Origin: Amblyornis subalaris
Lineage: Eukaryota; Chordata; Aves; Passeriformes; Ptilonorhynchidae
Assembly (NCBI GenBank): GCA_018881555.1
Contig: JACAXG010000012.1
Span: 11,442,181 to 11,506,180 of the forward strand
Reading direction: 5' to 3'
Length of the DNA: 64,000 bases
In this document: in pieces, positions 13,401-24,960 of the stretch
How positions within the stretch are numbered: position 1 is the stretch's first letter
Layout: each line of letters opens with the position of its first letter
Made by a program: the position numbers and the translations under genes
Notes under the pieces: generated by a model
Database searches by the model: none
What the model saw: only the letters and a program-made list of their open reading frames with translations
Told to the model about the DNA's origin: nothing

Positions 13401-16330
13401 ATAGAAAAAACAGAGATATAGAAAGAATCCAGTATCCAGTCCTGCCCCTTGCCCTAAAGGCAGATCATCGATTCCCAAGTTTTTACTGACAGGTGTTTAC
13501 CAAGAGACTTCACAGCATTCCCAGTCAATCTATTACTTAATGCAAACCATCTGAAAACAAGCTCAAAGGTACAGACAGTAAATTAAAATTCTGCTTAGAA
13601 ACCTCACACAGGTGCCTTGGGGAAATCACAATCTGCTTTAACACTTTAAGAATGCTGTTTATGTTATTCATGANATCTATACGCATTGTATATATAATGA
13701 TCTAACCCAGTACTATGCTAAGGACCATTATCTGCTATAACCCAGTCCTGGTCTTGGGCTCTCTGTCGGTTCTGGTCTACAAACACAAGGACTGTCTTTG
13801 CCCTTGGACTGCCTCTTCTTTTATGCATCGAGTCCAGCTTCCCAGGAACAGGACCAATCAACTGGAGAGCAGGTGGGCGGCGTTTAGTATTTCAAACTGC
13901 TAGGAAATTTTTGTAAGCTTGTAGTGGAACCATGAAATTGAAGGAAGAAAGAGGGAGCGCTTTACACTTATTTGTAGATAACTCCCTGCAGGTATGAGAA
14001 GCATTGCAGAAAAAGCAGAAAGATTGTTTTAATGGGAATCCAGCAGTACAGGGGGCTGATGGCATGGACTAGTTGAGAGCCAGACGAGTGGCTTCTCTGT
14101 AATGAATGGGAGATTATGTNAGAAACAAGAGGGCAAGAGTAAGAAGATGGGAATAGAATGTGAGCAACTTAGAAATTGATGGTGAACAGCTTGTATTTGA
14201 TTAGATTAACTGAAAGAGAACCACAGAGAACTGCTTATAGAAGACTTATAAATGAAGAAGTAGTACCAGAAATAAATTTTCTCCTCAATATTTTTCTGGA
14301 ATATTGGGGGAAATACAGAAGATTACATTTGTCAAGTATCAGAAAAAGAATACTTTGAGTGCTGTAAGTAAAAAAAAAAGTCTAGGTGAAAATCTCACCC
14401 ATATGCTCTGATATAAAGTCCATGTTTTAGTTCTGTTATTCAGGAAAAGAAAAATCTGCAAAAGTTATATCTAATTTGTGTGCTGCAAACAGAAAGCAGT
14501 CTGAACTTGTACATAATACTTGTAGAAGATTAGTATGATGCTAGTGATATTTTCTGCAATGATTAAGAAATCAGGTAGTAAGATTTCTTGTGGCAATTAC
14601 AAGATCATCTATCTGCCATGCATTACTAGGGGTGATTGTAAACCATAAGAAGACATCTGAGCCACAGGACAGGACTGTGAGTAAACCAGCTGGGGGAAAG
14701 CTTTGTACTTGCTGATGAGGCTTATAAATGGAAAACTAAGGAACAAAACTTTCACTATTTTTGTACTTTTCAATGACTAACTCTTTTGTTGTGACACACA
14801 TAACGACACTGTTTTGGAATACTGTTGTACTTACACACTGCAATTACGTGGGAGTGATTAGCAAAAAGAAAAATAACTTTTGGAAGCTTTATCAGCCTTT
14901 AAGATGTGCTGATTTCTAGTTCACTTAAAGAAATATGTTGTTGGCACAAACAGCATTTTCAACCCGTTGCTTCCCAACTACTTTAAAATTTTTTTTAAAA
15001 ATTAATAATATGTTTATCTGAATATGTTTTATTATTATATTGACTTAATCCAACTATATTGGGCATTTTAATTCCATCTTATGAGAAACTACCAGTGAAA
15101 GAAAATTTAGTAATGCCAAGAAATTATATTAATAAAGCACTGTTCTTTTATTTTTCTGCTGCTAGTGAAGCAATTTAGTCAGTATTCACAGAAGAACTCC
15201 AAACTATACTGACTAAGTCCTCACTTGATATTTTCAATGGCAAGGAAGTGTACATATGAGGGACTAATTCTGGAGAGGTTCATTACACCAAGGAACTCTA
15301 CAAATCTAAAAGGTCATGAGTACCATAGGAATTCAGCACAAGACCATCACCAAAAACACAACATCTTTACTCCCTACTATTTCTCCGATCTAACAGAACT
15401 GGAGTAGATCTAGGAAGATAAAGACCATATTTCCATAAAGTGATTATCAAAGACTAGATATTTTCAAAGGCCCCACAGGTTCCAGCCCTCCTCCTGACAA
15501 AGACTGATCCTTGAGCTCCCACTTGTTACTGGAGAGCTTCTATCCTGGGTTCTGATCTGCATTTGTTTACAAACAAATCACAAACTCAGTGGTTTTTTTA
15601 ACACACATTTAAACACGCATTTTATACACGCTTACAGGCAGTTAAACTTTCTTCATTTTAACAGAAAATGGGCTGCTTCAATCTAATTGCTTTAGTCTAT
15701 TTGTAAAATTATTTGCAATTCTAATTCTAGCATTGCTTGCAGTGTGGAGAAACCGTGCACTGATAAACTGGTTTGATCCCTGCATAAAGTGGAAGTTCAT
15801 CNTCTTTAAGGTAATGGGGAGAATTTTTCCTAAAAATCTTGCATACCGATCCATAAAATTTCAGCTTTACATAGGATAACTNTCTCAGCAGTTTTCTATT
15901 GAAATACCAACCCCTTTACAACACGAAAGGCAATGTACCTATGTCCTCATCCTTCTGCATTTCATGGGGTTCCTGCCAGGACCTGTAAAGTCAGTGCAGA
16001 GGGAGTACATGGAATGGTGTTCCTACTCTATGTACAGGCTCTTAGTGGAACTGGGCCTTCATGAAAGGAGTCCTTTGAGGAATTTAATCACATTAATAAT
16101 CTTGATAACCTCTTACAAGAGCTTTTTGCAACAAGACCCCTGTGGAGGTATGTTGGTCACACCTGTACTCATTTTGGCTCCCAGATAAATGAACTTCAAT
16201 GACTCCACTGAGAAAAAAAATTCTGCATATTTTTTTCAAANCACAACTCTCACCACTTTGACTTCACATTGTGCAATAAGTTGAAAGAGTACATATAAAT
16301 GCTGTACAATCCATATCACCTCCTGAGTTG
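7401..16330. other. Long stretch of unique AT-rich non-coding sequence
   Basis: About 8.9 kb without a recognisable gene, RNA gene or mobile element. Only small simple-sequence runs occur, such as a short TA run near 9800 and T or A runs near 11090 and 15000. No N occurs before 10554; the next are 11354, 11619, 13673, 14120, 15802, 15882 and 16241. Confidence 0.65.
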
Positions 16331-16334
16331 TTTA

Positions 16335-16440
16335 ACAAAGTGCATGGTCAGCAGCTCCAAGAACCCACTTTGTGCATAATTAGCACCAGTAGAGGTTAAT
16401 TACAGCTACCCACACAGCTTCATTACAATCAAGCAGAGAG
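16335..16440. promoter_or_regulatory. Possible conserved non-coding element (homeodomain-type words)
   Basis: Two homeodomain-type cores occur within 30 bases: CATAATTAGC at 16375-16384 and TTAATTA at 16396-16402. An 8-base inverted repeat, ACAAAGTG at 16335-16342 and CACTTTGT at 16366-16373, frames the upstream half. The segment has little low-complexity sequence and no repeat signature. This is consistent with an enhancer fragment, but such words also arise by chance in AT-rich DNA, and conservation was not tested. Confidence 0.25.
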
Positions 16441-19400
16441 TAAAACTAATCTGAACAGTTTAATAATTTTAAAAATTATGTTATATCATCAACATGATAA
16501 TCCCTGTATAATAGAGTTTATACCTTTATAAAAACACATTCTGAAATCTGACCTATTTTGCAAGATTTATGTGCAGGNAATTTTATAAAATGTGTTGTTA
16601 AATCAGGTACATAGGCTGTAAAGACTTATAACCACTAATAGGAACACAAGCAGCTGCACAAATAATGCAAAGGAAGAACAGATCAATGCTGAACCTTTAC
16701 TATCGGAAAAGAAAATGTTTCCAAATTTGTTTGTGACGATGCAGGGGTTTTCACTTCACAATTACTTTTTACCAAAGTGCAGTTNCAGTGCTTTATCTAT
16801 TAACCACCTTCTCTCTTCTTTACCCAAAGATAGCAGAGTTTTGAAATCTTACTATTTTTTGCCTGTGTCAAAAAACTCTGTTCTAAATTTTCCAATGAAT
16901 GGAAAAAATAGATAGTGCTGCNTTCCTTTTTAAAGGCTCTTGAAACCCTCTGTACATGGAGCAGGTAAATGTTACTCTGTTAAGCCATTAGAGTATCTTC
17001 AAAATGAATTTAACACTTTATCTCTTCACAGAGAATGAAAAAAAAAAAAAGGCAAGAGAAAAAAATAAGAGGAAGGAATCCTTCTTGCAAGTCCTTGAAA
17101 GCTGATAAGACTAGACTGGCTTCTTAGTGCATGTAATTTTTACATGGTTTTAATTGTAATCTCNAATTTCCAGTCAGTCTGCAAAATTACCTGGTTTATC
17201 TAGATGCAGGCATGCAAGGTGCTGTGCCAAGGATTTATCACCAAAATGAAGTAACTCTGTATTCCTATTGAAAGATTTATTTTTAAAAGGTGAAGTTATT
17301 CCAGCACTGAAAGATCCCTCCAATTTGCCATTGTATCTGTCATTGTCACTGACTTCAAACACTACATTTTGAGAATGTTACTGGATACAGAGAAAATGAT
17401 CTTGAAATACTCTAAGGGAGATAACCCTTCNGATGTGCTCAGCCAGATAGCCAACACAAATATTTACATCTATCTCGCAAATTTTGGCTTCTGAAATAAT
17501 TTAACTAGAGAACAAAGAACTTAAGAAATAGCTTTGTGAAATACTGAAACAGATTTCTCTGCAACATACTGAAGTAGAAACACAAAATAGGAATACCCAA
17601 CCAATGNTTACACAGGCCTTGTTAAACAATACATATTTCACAGCAGAGTTCAGCTCCCTGGCTCTGGAGGGTGTGTGCAGCACCCTTGCATTGACCATGT
17701 GGTCAATAGAAACTCTACAGAAATTACAACATGGTGGAAGCCTGTTAAACAAGTGACTCATAGAATTCCTAAGGAAAAACTATCAATTGATTTGTCTCTG
17801 TCCAATAGACTACTTCTTTGATATATATTTATGGCAGGAAAATTTTTCTAAGAATGCAGAACTTATTTTGCTGACAATGAGATTTACGGCAAAATTATCA
17901 GCACGCTCCTGAAAGAAGCGTTTGCAAATTTATTTGGGTACTTTCACAGTGATCATTAATGGCATTCTTAACAAATACTCCCTCATCTGGGCTGATTCCT
18001 AAACTTTGTGACCATGTTTATAGAGAAAAAAAGAGCTAAATTCTTTCTTCCCCTTATAAAGGCCAGTAGCTGCCTTGAGCCTGAGTAAGCAGGTTACACA
18101 TAGCTATTGCCAAGAGACCCAGGGAATGCTGCTGGCTTCAGCTTTCTGGCTACTTCTCACTCATGTCAAAGGTCTGCATTCATTCTGCCATATATACACT
18201 GCATAATAGAATTAAAAGCATTATTCCTTCTTTTTTCCNCCCAGTTCTTGCTTTTCACAGGAGGAATGCGTTAGGCTGACCTGCAGATCACAGGGAAGTC
18301 AGCTTAAGGTATAAGAACTAAACTCCTGTGATGAACAGTTCTGTTGGTTGAATAAAAAATAAAACTTTTCACAGGAAAATACTGGTTTATGCGCTAACAA
18401 AATCCTGAAAAAAAGATCTAATACTAATCTAAATTATTGAGATGAAATCTTTTAATTCTTGGGGAATAGGCAGGAAAATGTCTAATAATTATCATTAAAA
18501 AGAAGTACAGAGTATTGTTTTCCTCTACAAGAGCAAAAAATTGAACAGTAGAATATTATGGAATCCCACTTTTTCTGTGATGGGAAACTTAATGGGGGTT
18601 TTGCTCTCCCGTGAACATCTTTTACTCTTCCTGCATACTTCTAATCCATTGGAGCTTACTTGCAAAAACAGCAGATTTATGCCACGGAATTTGGAATTTA
18701 AGATGTAATTGGCAACATATCCACATTGTATACAGCACAGAAGAAGCTAACAAAATGGTTAACAATTGCAAAGAAAATTCCTACCATAAGCAAAGTATAC
18801 TCCTACCTTCCTTTTTGTGTCATCAAGATAAAGGAGGATTTGATTACATTCAGGTAACAGGTCTACTCCCCTGTCTTTCTGACTATTATATTCTTTTCTT
18901 AGGAAATACTACAAAACCTTGTTTCAAAGGATAACTTTCCACTGTGTGTAATGCTTCTCACTGCTGCTGATACTTTTCAATTTAATTATCACTCGCTAAT
19001 AAAAAGGTAAACCAGTAAAAAGGAAAACAAAAGAATAGTAAAAACCTAAAAGAAAAACTCCAAAGAAAGTTCTTACAGCAAAAGACAAGAGGAATAGTAG
19101 AGCCTCATAACTATTGCTGGAGCCTTTAATGCTGCTCCTGGCTAAGTGGAAGGAATCTGGATAACAAGGTAAAGGCAACCCAAAATCTTAAAGTAAATTA
19201 GGGAACATGGGGTTAGAAGGCTACACATAATTTCTAATAAAAATCAAGAAGGAACTGCAGCACTGATTCTTTTTGCAAGGAAATGTGTATATTTTTAAAA
19301 TAAAGAAAAATAGTCTGTCAGATTGTCTTCAAACACACTTTAACTCTGACTTTACATTGTGTTGCCTGAGGTATTCAAGCGCTGAAAAGAGCATGTTGTG

Positions 19401-19560
19401 GGTTTAGGCTTGGATAGTTCCAGCCCTTTCAATGGGTCTTAAAGGCATGGTTGGCTTAGATACCTGCTTGGCTTAGGGCCCTAATGAGTTAATTAAGCCA
19501 TTCATGGTGGCTGCAGTTCAGAAAAGGACAAAAGCAGGTATTAAACCTTAGCTCATTTTT
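16441..19560. other. Unique non-coding sequence with clustered Ns
   Basis: No gene or repeat family is recognisable. A run of 13 A lies at 17038-17050 without a processed-gene or LINE signature upstream. The number of single Ns between 15802 and 17607 is unusually high (nine). Confidence 0.65.
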
Positions 19561-19870
19561 AAATGCCCTAAAGAAATGAGGGTCAAATGCAGCACTTAAA
19601 ATCTTCAGCAGAGAGCCATGGGAAATGCAAGGTCAATCAATTACTTGGAGGTTCTCACATTTCCTTGAGGGTCACCCCAGAACCTTGTGGCCCAGAGCTT
19701 GCAGAGGCAGCTCCTGCCAAGGCATTGCAGGTACAGCTGGGGCTGTGCTGGCAAGGACAGCCCAAACCCAATTGCTCAGGTAGATAATGCTGCCCAGGGA
19801 AGCAAGCATTTAGATGGAGAAGAGCTAGAGCATGGAGCATGACACGCCCTGAGCACTGGAGGCACGTTCA
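19561..19870. other. GC-richer patch, unrecognised
   Basis: This interval is richer in G and C and holds overlapping frames on both strands (19587-19787 plus, 19655-19840 minus). Their peptides are Ala-, Gln- and Gly-rich compositional products without a recognisable domain. No repeat family could be assigned. Confidence 0.3.
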
Positions 19871-22495
19871 CCAGNGAAGATTTATAATAAGCCAGCTGGA
19901 CACATGCTATAGATGATATGGCATAGAATTCATGCTCAACTGTCATCAATGGCCAGCTTACCTAATTCTGGAGTAAGCAAATAGCTAGCACCTAATTTTA
20001 GCATCTCTGGCAACACATATTTACTTATTTCTCTCCCCCACCTACCNATTCATGCTGCTTTTACTGTTTTCTATTATGTATTTTTTATAATATTGTATTC
20101 TTAAAAAATAGTTTTCTCTTACCACACACACACACAGAAGTCAGACCCTATGGGCAAAGCAGTAATAAAATTAAAATGAATCTAAATAGAACTTAATTCT
20201 CTGAAATCAGTTTTGTTCCACTGCATTTAGCAGGATGAAATAAAAGAAACCATGGTTTATAATTAAAAAGGAGATCTAATGGAAATTGAAAAACAACATA
20301 AATTTCCATCGAAAGGAAAGGGAACCAGTTTCGATGTGAAAATTTTTCTTATATTTGTATCATTAAAGAACAAACATTTAATAGGATGGTTTGTGAAATG
20401 ATCAAAGTTATTTGAGACACAAATAATGCATAAAACCCATGCATGACGTGCCATGAAGAACATGATAACATGCTTTTCAGGGCTTAACAGGATGTAGCTG
20501 TCTAAATGAGCAATGCTTTAAAACACTGTGATGGACCATGACATTTGGAAGAAAAGTGAACATACACTACTAAAAACTTCGGGAATTTTACAAGTGTTTG
20601 ACAAACAAAAGCCATTTCTAGAATTACAGAACGCACCGAGGATGCAAACCTGGAGGACAGAAAACACCACAGATTATATATGTGAACTGACAGGAAAGTC
20701 ATAGAAATGGATACGAGCTGTTTTAACACTCGAGTCATTTGGGACTCCTCAGCAATTCATTCTACCTATGTTTCAGGGACTCTGCCAAAAAGCTTTTCAT
20801 TCTTCTATCTACTAAAAGCACCAGCAGCTGTACTTTGGTGCATGCTCTGAATAGATGTATTGGATACAGCTAGTAAATCTCTGGGCAATGGGATGGGGGC
20901 AAGCGGGGTGGCAGGGAAGAGATGAGGCTTTAGGAAAGAAAAGGGGAAAGCTACATTGAAAAAAAATTGCCAAAAAAATAGTGTCAGTTTTTTCACCAGG
21001 GCTGCAGAAACACATGGATTTTCTCCTGGCACAGTGACAAGATCCCTTCCAGAGGGAGAGGAGCACCTCGATCCCCAGAGAACAAATTCTGTGATAAGGA
21101 ATGAAATGGTTCACTTCTGTTTAAACTATGCTAAGTTTCTTTTCCCATCATAATGATAATGTTTGCTGCTTCATCTCTCCTCTGTCCTAGATAAACTGCT
21201 AAGAATCCCTGTCTGCTGGAAGACTCACATAAGACATCCTACTACTGATGACAGGGCAGTGTAACACTACCCATATTTTGTGAACTATAATAATGAGCAT
21301 GATCTTGGACCCTTACACGGATTCTACGCAGCTCATTAGAAGTCTTTATTCCTATGTGAATTTTTCATGGTCTTGTATAACCACTTATGTTCTTTAGGGA
21401 CATAGCTCTACCTGCCCACTGCAAGTGTTTCAAGCCCGATCAAAAACTACTGATAGAGAGAAACACGCTCCATGAAATAATGGAATTTTGAATCTGGTTC
21501 TCTTTCCTGTTCATACATGTCTGTAAAAAAAACCCCCAAAACCACAAAACTTAATACTTTACTCCTCTTGAAAACAATATTGATCTTTGTTTGGCTTTTC
21601 ATCCAAAACATTGTTCCTTTATGAAGTCATGAGAGAGGAACAGCTATTATTTCCTGATGAGATGCATCAGGATGGACACATTTTGCAGATGAGCCTGTGT
21701 AGCAGAATAACCCTTCAGTTTTAGAAAAACTGTAACATACTCCAGTGAGATGATTTAAGCGCCAATTCTTATTTTTCACTTATTTTTGTTGACCGCCACA
21801 GTGGTCTAAGCCCATTACTGACTTGGCTATGATGTTTGACAGTTCCCATTCCCAGGGCTCACAAGAACACAAATACTGCGTATTTAGCAGCACAAAATGG
21901 AAATGTTAATTTCCAGTTTCAGAGTGGCTTCTCCCCCCACNCCTCCCAAATTTCCTACTTGCCCTCCAGAGTAGGAGTCAAGTGACCTATGAACTTCTAA
22001 TTCCTGCAAATTAAGCTTTCAGGAGTCAGCAAAATAAATCTTATGGCCAAAATTATGAAACAGCAAGACTGTACAGTGCCTCTTCACAGCCCCACAGGAG
22101 GTCACTGAGATCACACCCCACAGCTTCAGCATCATCTCCCTTCATTTACATTTTATCTAATTTTCTTTCCTCTGTCTCGGTACTTATCATAATTGCCTCG
22201 CAATGATTTCTGACAACTACTGTGGAGACAGGGAATACAGGCAGTACAGTGGCTTTTACAAGCCTAAAACCTCACAGGCTGCCTCCGTGAAATATTGTGC
22301 AAACTAAGAGAGGTACTCCTCCAGTTTCCAGGAGAGAACCTCAAGCTAGCAGATGGTTTATCTATCAGCACTTTTTCTGGTTTTACCCCTGGTTTCTAGA
22401 TGTGCTCGTTTGTCATCCCTCATTATTTATAACCATGCAGTTCGATGCACAGTACTGAATCACAGTTTAGATTTGCCTGCTGGAAAAAGTTAAGG
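19871..22495. other. Unique non-coding sequence
   Basis: Nothing gene-like is seen. The only clear simple repeat is the short CA run listed separately. The stretch at about 21880-22150 is free of low complexity and might belong to a conserved element, but it has no distinctive motif cluster. Confidence 0.6.
20123..20136. repeat. CA microsatellite
   Basis: Seven uninterrupted CA units are seen. It is short, and no function is implied. Confidence 0.9.
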
Positions 22496-22499
22496 CTTG

Positions 22500-22945
22500 T
22501 GGTCTGCAACATATTCCTGAGGAAACAGCAGAGTTAAATAAGTGAAAAGTGATGCAATGCTTTTAATAGCATTTAATTGGTAATTGGATGTTCTGGGAGT
22601 AAACAACTGTCAAATAATATTGATGAAAGGTCTGTCAACAGATGAATACGATGTCTGATAAGCAATTGTGTGGGCAAATATTTCAATTGCTCCAGTCTAG
22701 TCAGACACACTGTGTCTGAGTAATTCTTGAACTCGGTCTTTTAAATTGAGCTGGGCTGGTTTCCAAACAAGAGCAAATCTATCCTCTGGGTCGCACAGCT
22801 AAAGACCTCAGTGCAGAGCTGGGATCATTGTTCCTTATGTCATTTCCCATTCTTTCAAATCCTGACGTTTTATGTTACAACATTGTTTTTGTTGCTGTTG
22901 CTTTAATCCCCTAGACACAGCTATATTTAGAAAGCAGTGGAATAA
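22500..22945. promoter_or_regulatory. Possible conserved non-coding element with CAGAC/GTCTG palindrome
   Basis: The segment holds clustered homeodomain-type words (TTTAATTGGTAATTGG near 22573) followed by a near-perfect palindrome, TCAGACACACTGTGTCTGA at 22701-22719, with 9-base arms around one central C. The arms contain CAGAC and its complement GTCTG, the core recognised by SMAD MH1 domains, and a further GTCTAG lies just upstream at 22695-22700. A CATTGTT word near 22882 fits SOX HMG-box binding. There is no repeat signature and no coding frame. An enhancer is an inference; conservation was not tested. Confidence 0.35.
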
Positions 22946-24395
22946 CTAAACTACTTCAGAAGGGTTTGCTTCATCATTACAGATTAGGATTTCAGTTATC
23001 TAAAGCTTCATATGTGGGGTACATCTTTGCAGGACTTAGGAAGTACACTTCAAATATTTGTAGGATTTAGTCACAGATTAACTGAAACTTTCTTAGTCTG
23101 CTGGAAAAATTAAATACTTATTTGTGCATTTAATGGAGAAGAAAAAGAGTGAAAACTTTCCATAACAACCTATTGAATTCCCAATTTTGTTAGGGACATT
23201 ATCGTACTACACACATGGTCTTAGCTGTGTGCTTGAAGAGAGGTCCTGCTAGTTCAAACTCAGTAGGACCAAGAACATCTAATGAGAACACTTCATTAGC
23301 CTGGATCATATATTCCCCATGGAAGAGATAAATGTCCAAATGTACAAAGATTTTCAGGGCAATCATATAACAACATTCAGTGCCATTTTATTTAAAGAGT
23401 TCACACTTGTGCTTAGTTACAGCATCTTTGCAGTACTAAGATCAAAACTTTCTATTTCCCCCTCAGGGTTACTAACCACAAATAAATATAAAAACAGAAC
23501 TCTCCAACCCCACTTGTTACTGGTTTTATACAGNGAAGGTCAAATACAATTATTGTTCACCTAATGATATGTGAAAGCTAAAGGAGCTGTACCTTTAAAT
23601 TTGTCATTGTAACAGAAAATCTATTTTGAAAATATGATGTTGTAAGACAGACCAGCGAGAATGTGATAACACCCATGTGGGGTTTTTTTCACCTAATCCA
23701 ACATGATATTTGAGTAAACACACAGAGCTACATATTATATTTAAAAATACTTCTTAATATTGCTGGTGGCATTTTTTAATATAAAAGAAACATNAATATA
23801 CTGTATAGGTTGCAATTTCAATATACCTTTTTCTAGATGAAATTAATAGAACTAGCAAGTAAACAACAAAGATCTGGACTAAACATGTTCTTATGCTTAA
23901 AGATATGTATCCTTGAAAAGTTTTGCAGGATGCAAGTGGCTTAGGTGTCCCTATTAAAAGTGACATAGATATTCAATGATCTGTATGTCATGGACTTTCA
24001 GAAGGAGACCCAAAGATACATGCAATTCTAATATTTCCTTTATCACAGAGATGTAACCCTTTACATTGTATTAACATACCAATAAGACAGCATCCAGCTG
24101 GCACGCAAAATAATCTTTTTTTCTCTTGATTTCTAAGATTGAAATTAATCCCTGCATTAGATGCTGACAGAATTTATTTTGGGGATTAAATTTGCTCAAA
24201 GCCTTTGTTCATAGGAAATGCAGCTTGTGATACAGAGGTGACACTAAGCGTTATCATAAGCTAATAAAAAGACAGAGGTAATAAGGACCAAATCAGTAGA
24301 AACAAATTTCAGAGGTAAAATTCCCTCTGCCTGCAAATTTTCTTTCTTTTTCTCTCCTCTTTTCCCTTGTACCCTTCCTGCTCTACTTTTGGATT
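22946..24395. other. Unique non-coding sequence
   Basis: AT-rich sequence without a recognisable gene, RNA or mobile element; single Ns lie at 23534 and 23794. The part from about 24130 to 24320 looks similar in texture to the neighbouring candidate element but has no distinct motif grouping. Confidence 0.6.
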
Positions 24396-24399
24396 CAAA

Positions 24400-24960
24400 C
24401 TCATTTCTTCACCACGTTATTTTAACGAGTCGATGAAAACCTGATAACCCCCCTTTGCTAAGGAGGCGGAAGAACTAATTGCTTTTTGTTCACTATCTTG
24501 GCTGATGGGTGAGAAACTAAAACCCAATTCATCCAGTAATTGCTGCGTTCATGAAAAACAGCATCAAAGCCTTGATGCGTTTTACCGTTGTCTCTGGGGA
24601 AGGCTCATGTCTAATTCTTATGCTGATATGGCTCATAATATAGTCCTCTGACTCTTCTATTTGCTCTCGCAATTACAAGGGTTCTTATTCCATTGTGCAT
24701 ATTCCTCTGAACTAAGATTAGCTTAACTGAGCTTCCTTTGAAAACCTGCATACCCATCAAATGCATCAGGCCTAATGCATTCTGCAGCCACGCAAAATCA
24801 ATGAACAGCACAATTTTCTGCTTCCTGCAATGATCAATAGGATGCACATAATGGGTGGAAAATTTTTAATCATGACAGCCCAGCATTTAGCTGGCATAAA
24901 TCTTCCCTGCATTATAACCTCTCCATTTCCCACTAGTGCAAATTTGCAGGTATTGAATAA
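24400..24960. promoter_or_regulatory. Possible conserved non-coding element
   Basis: About 560 bases of high-complexity sequence with several homeodomain or octamer-like words and two exact short inverted repeats: GCATCAA / TTGATGC at 24561-24567 and 24572-24578 (4-base loop), and AATGCAT / ATGCATT at 24760-24766 and 24775-24781 (8-base spacer). No open frame stands out and no repeat family is recognised. Its length and complexity make it one of the better candidates in the window, but this rests on appearance only. Confidence 0.35.

Noticed and set aside
15646..15890. About 80 open codons on the plus strand with an AG acceptor-like site near 15741 and an AAG-GTAATG donor-like site near 15811
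   Set aside because: The translation between these sites (rich in Trp, Phe and Lys) matches no family I know, there is no second exon nearby, and a strong polypyrimidine tract is lacking.
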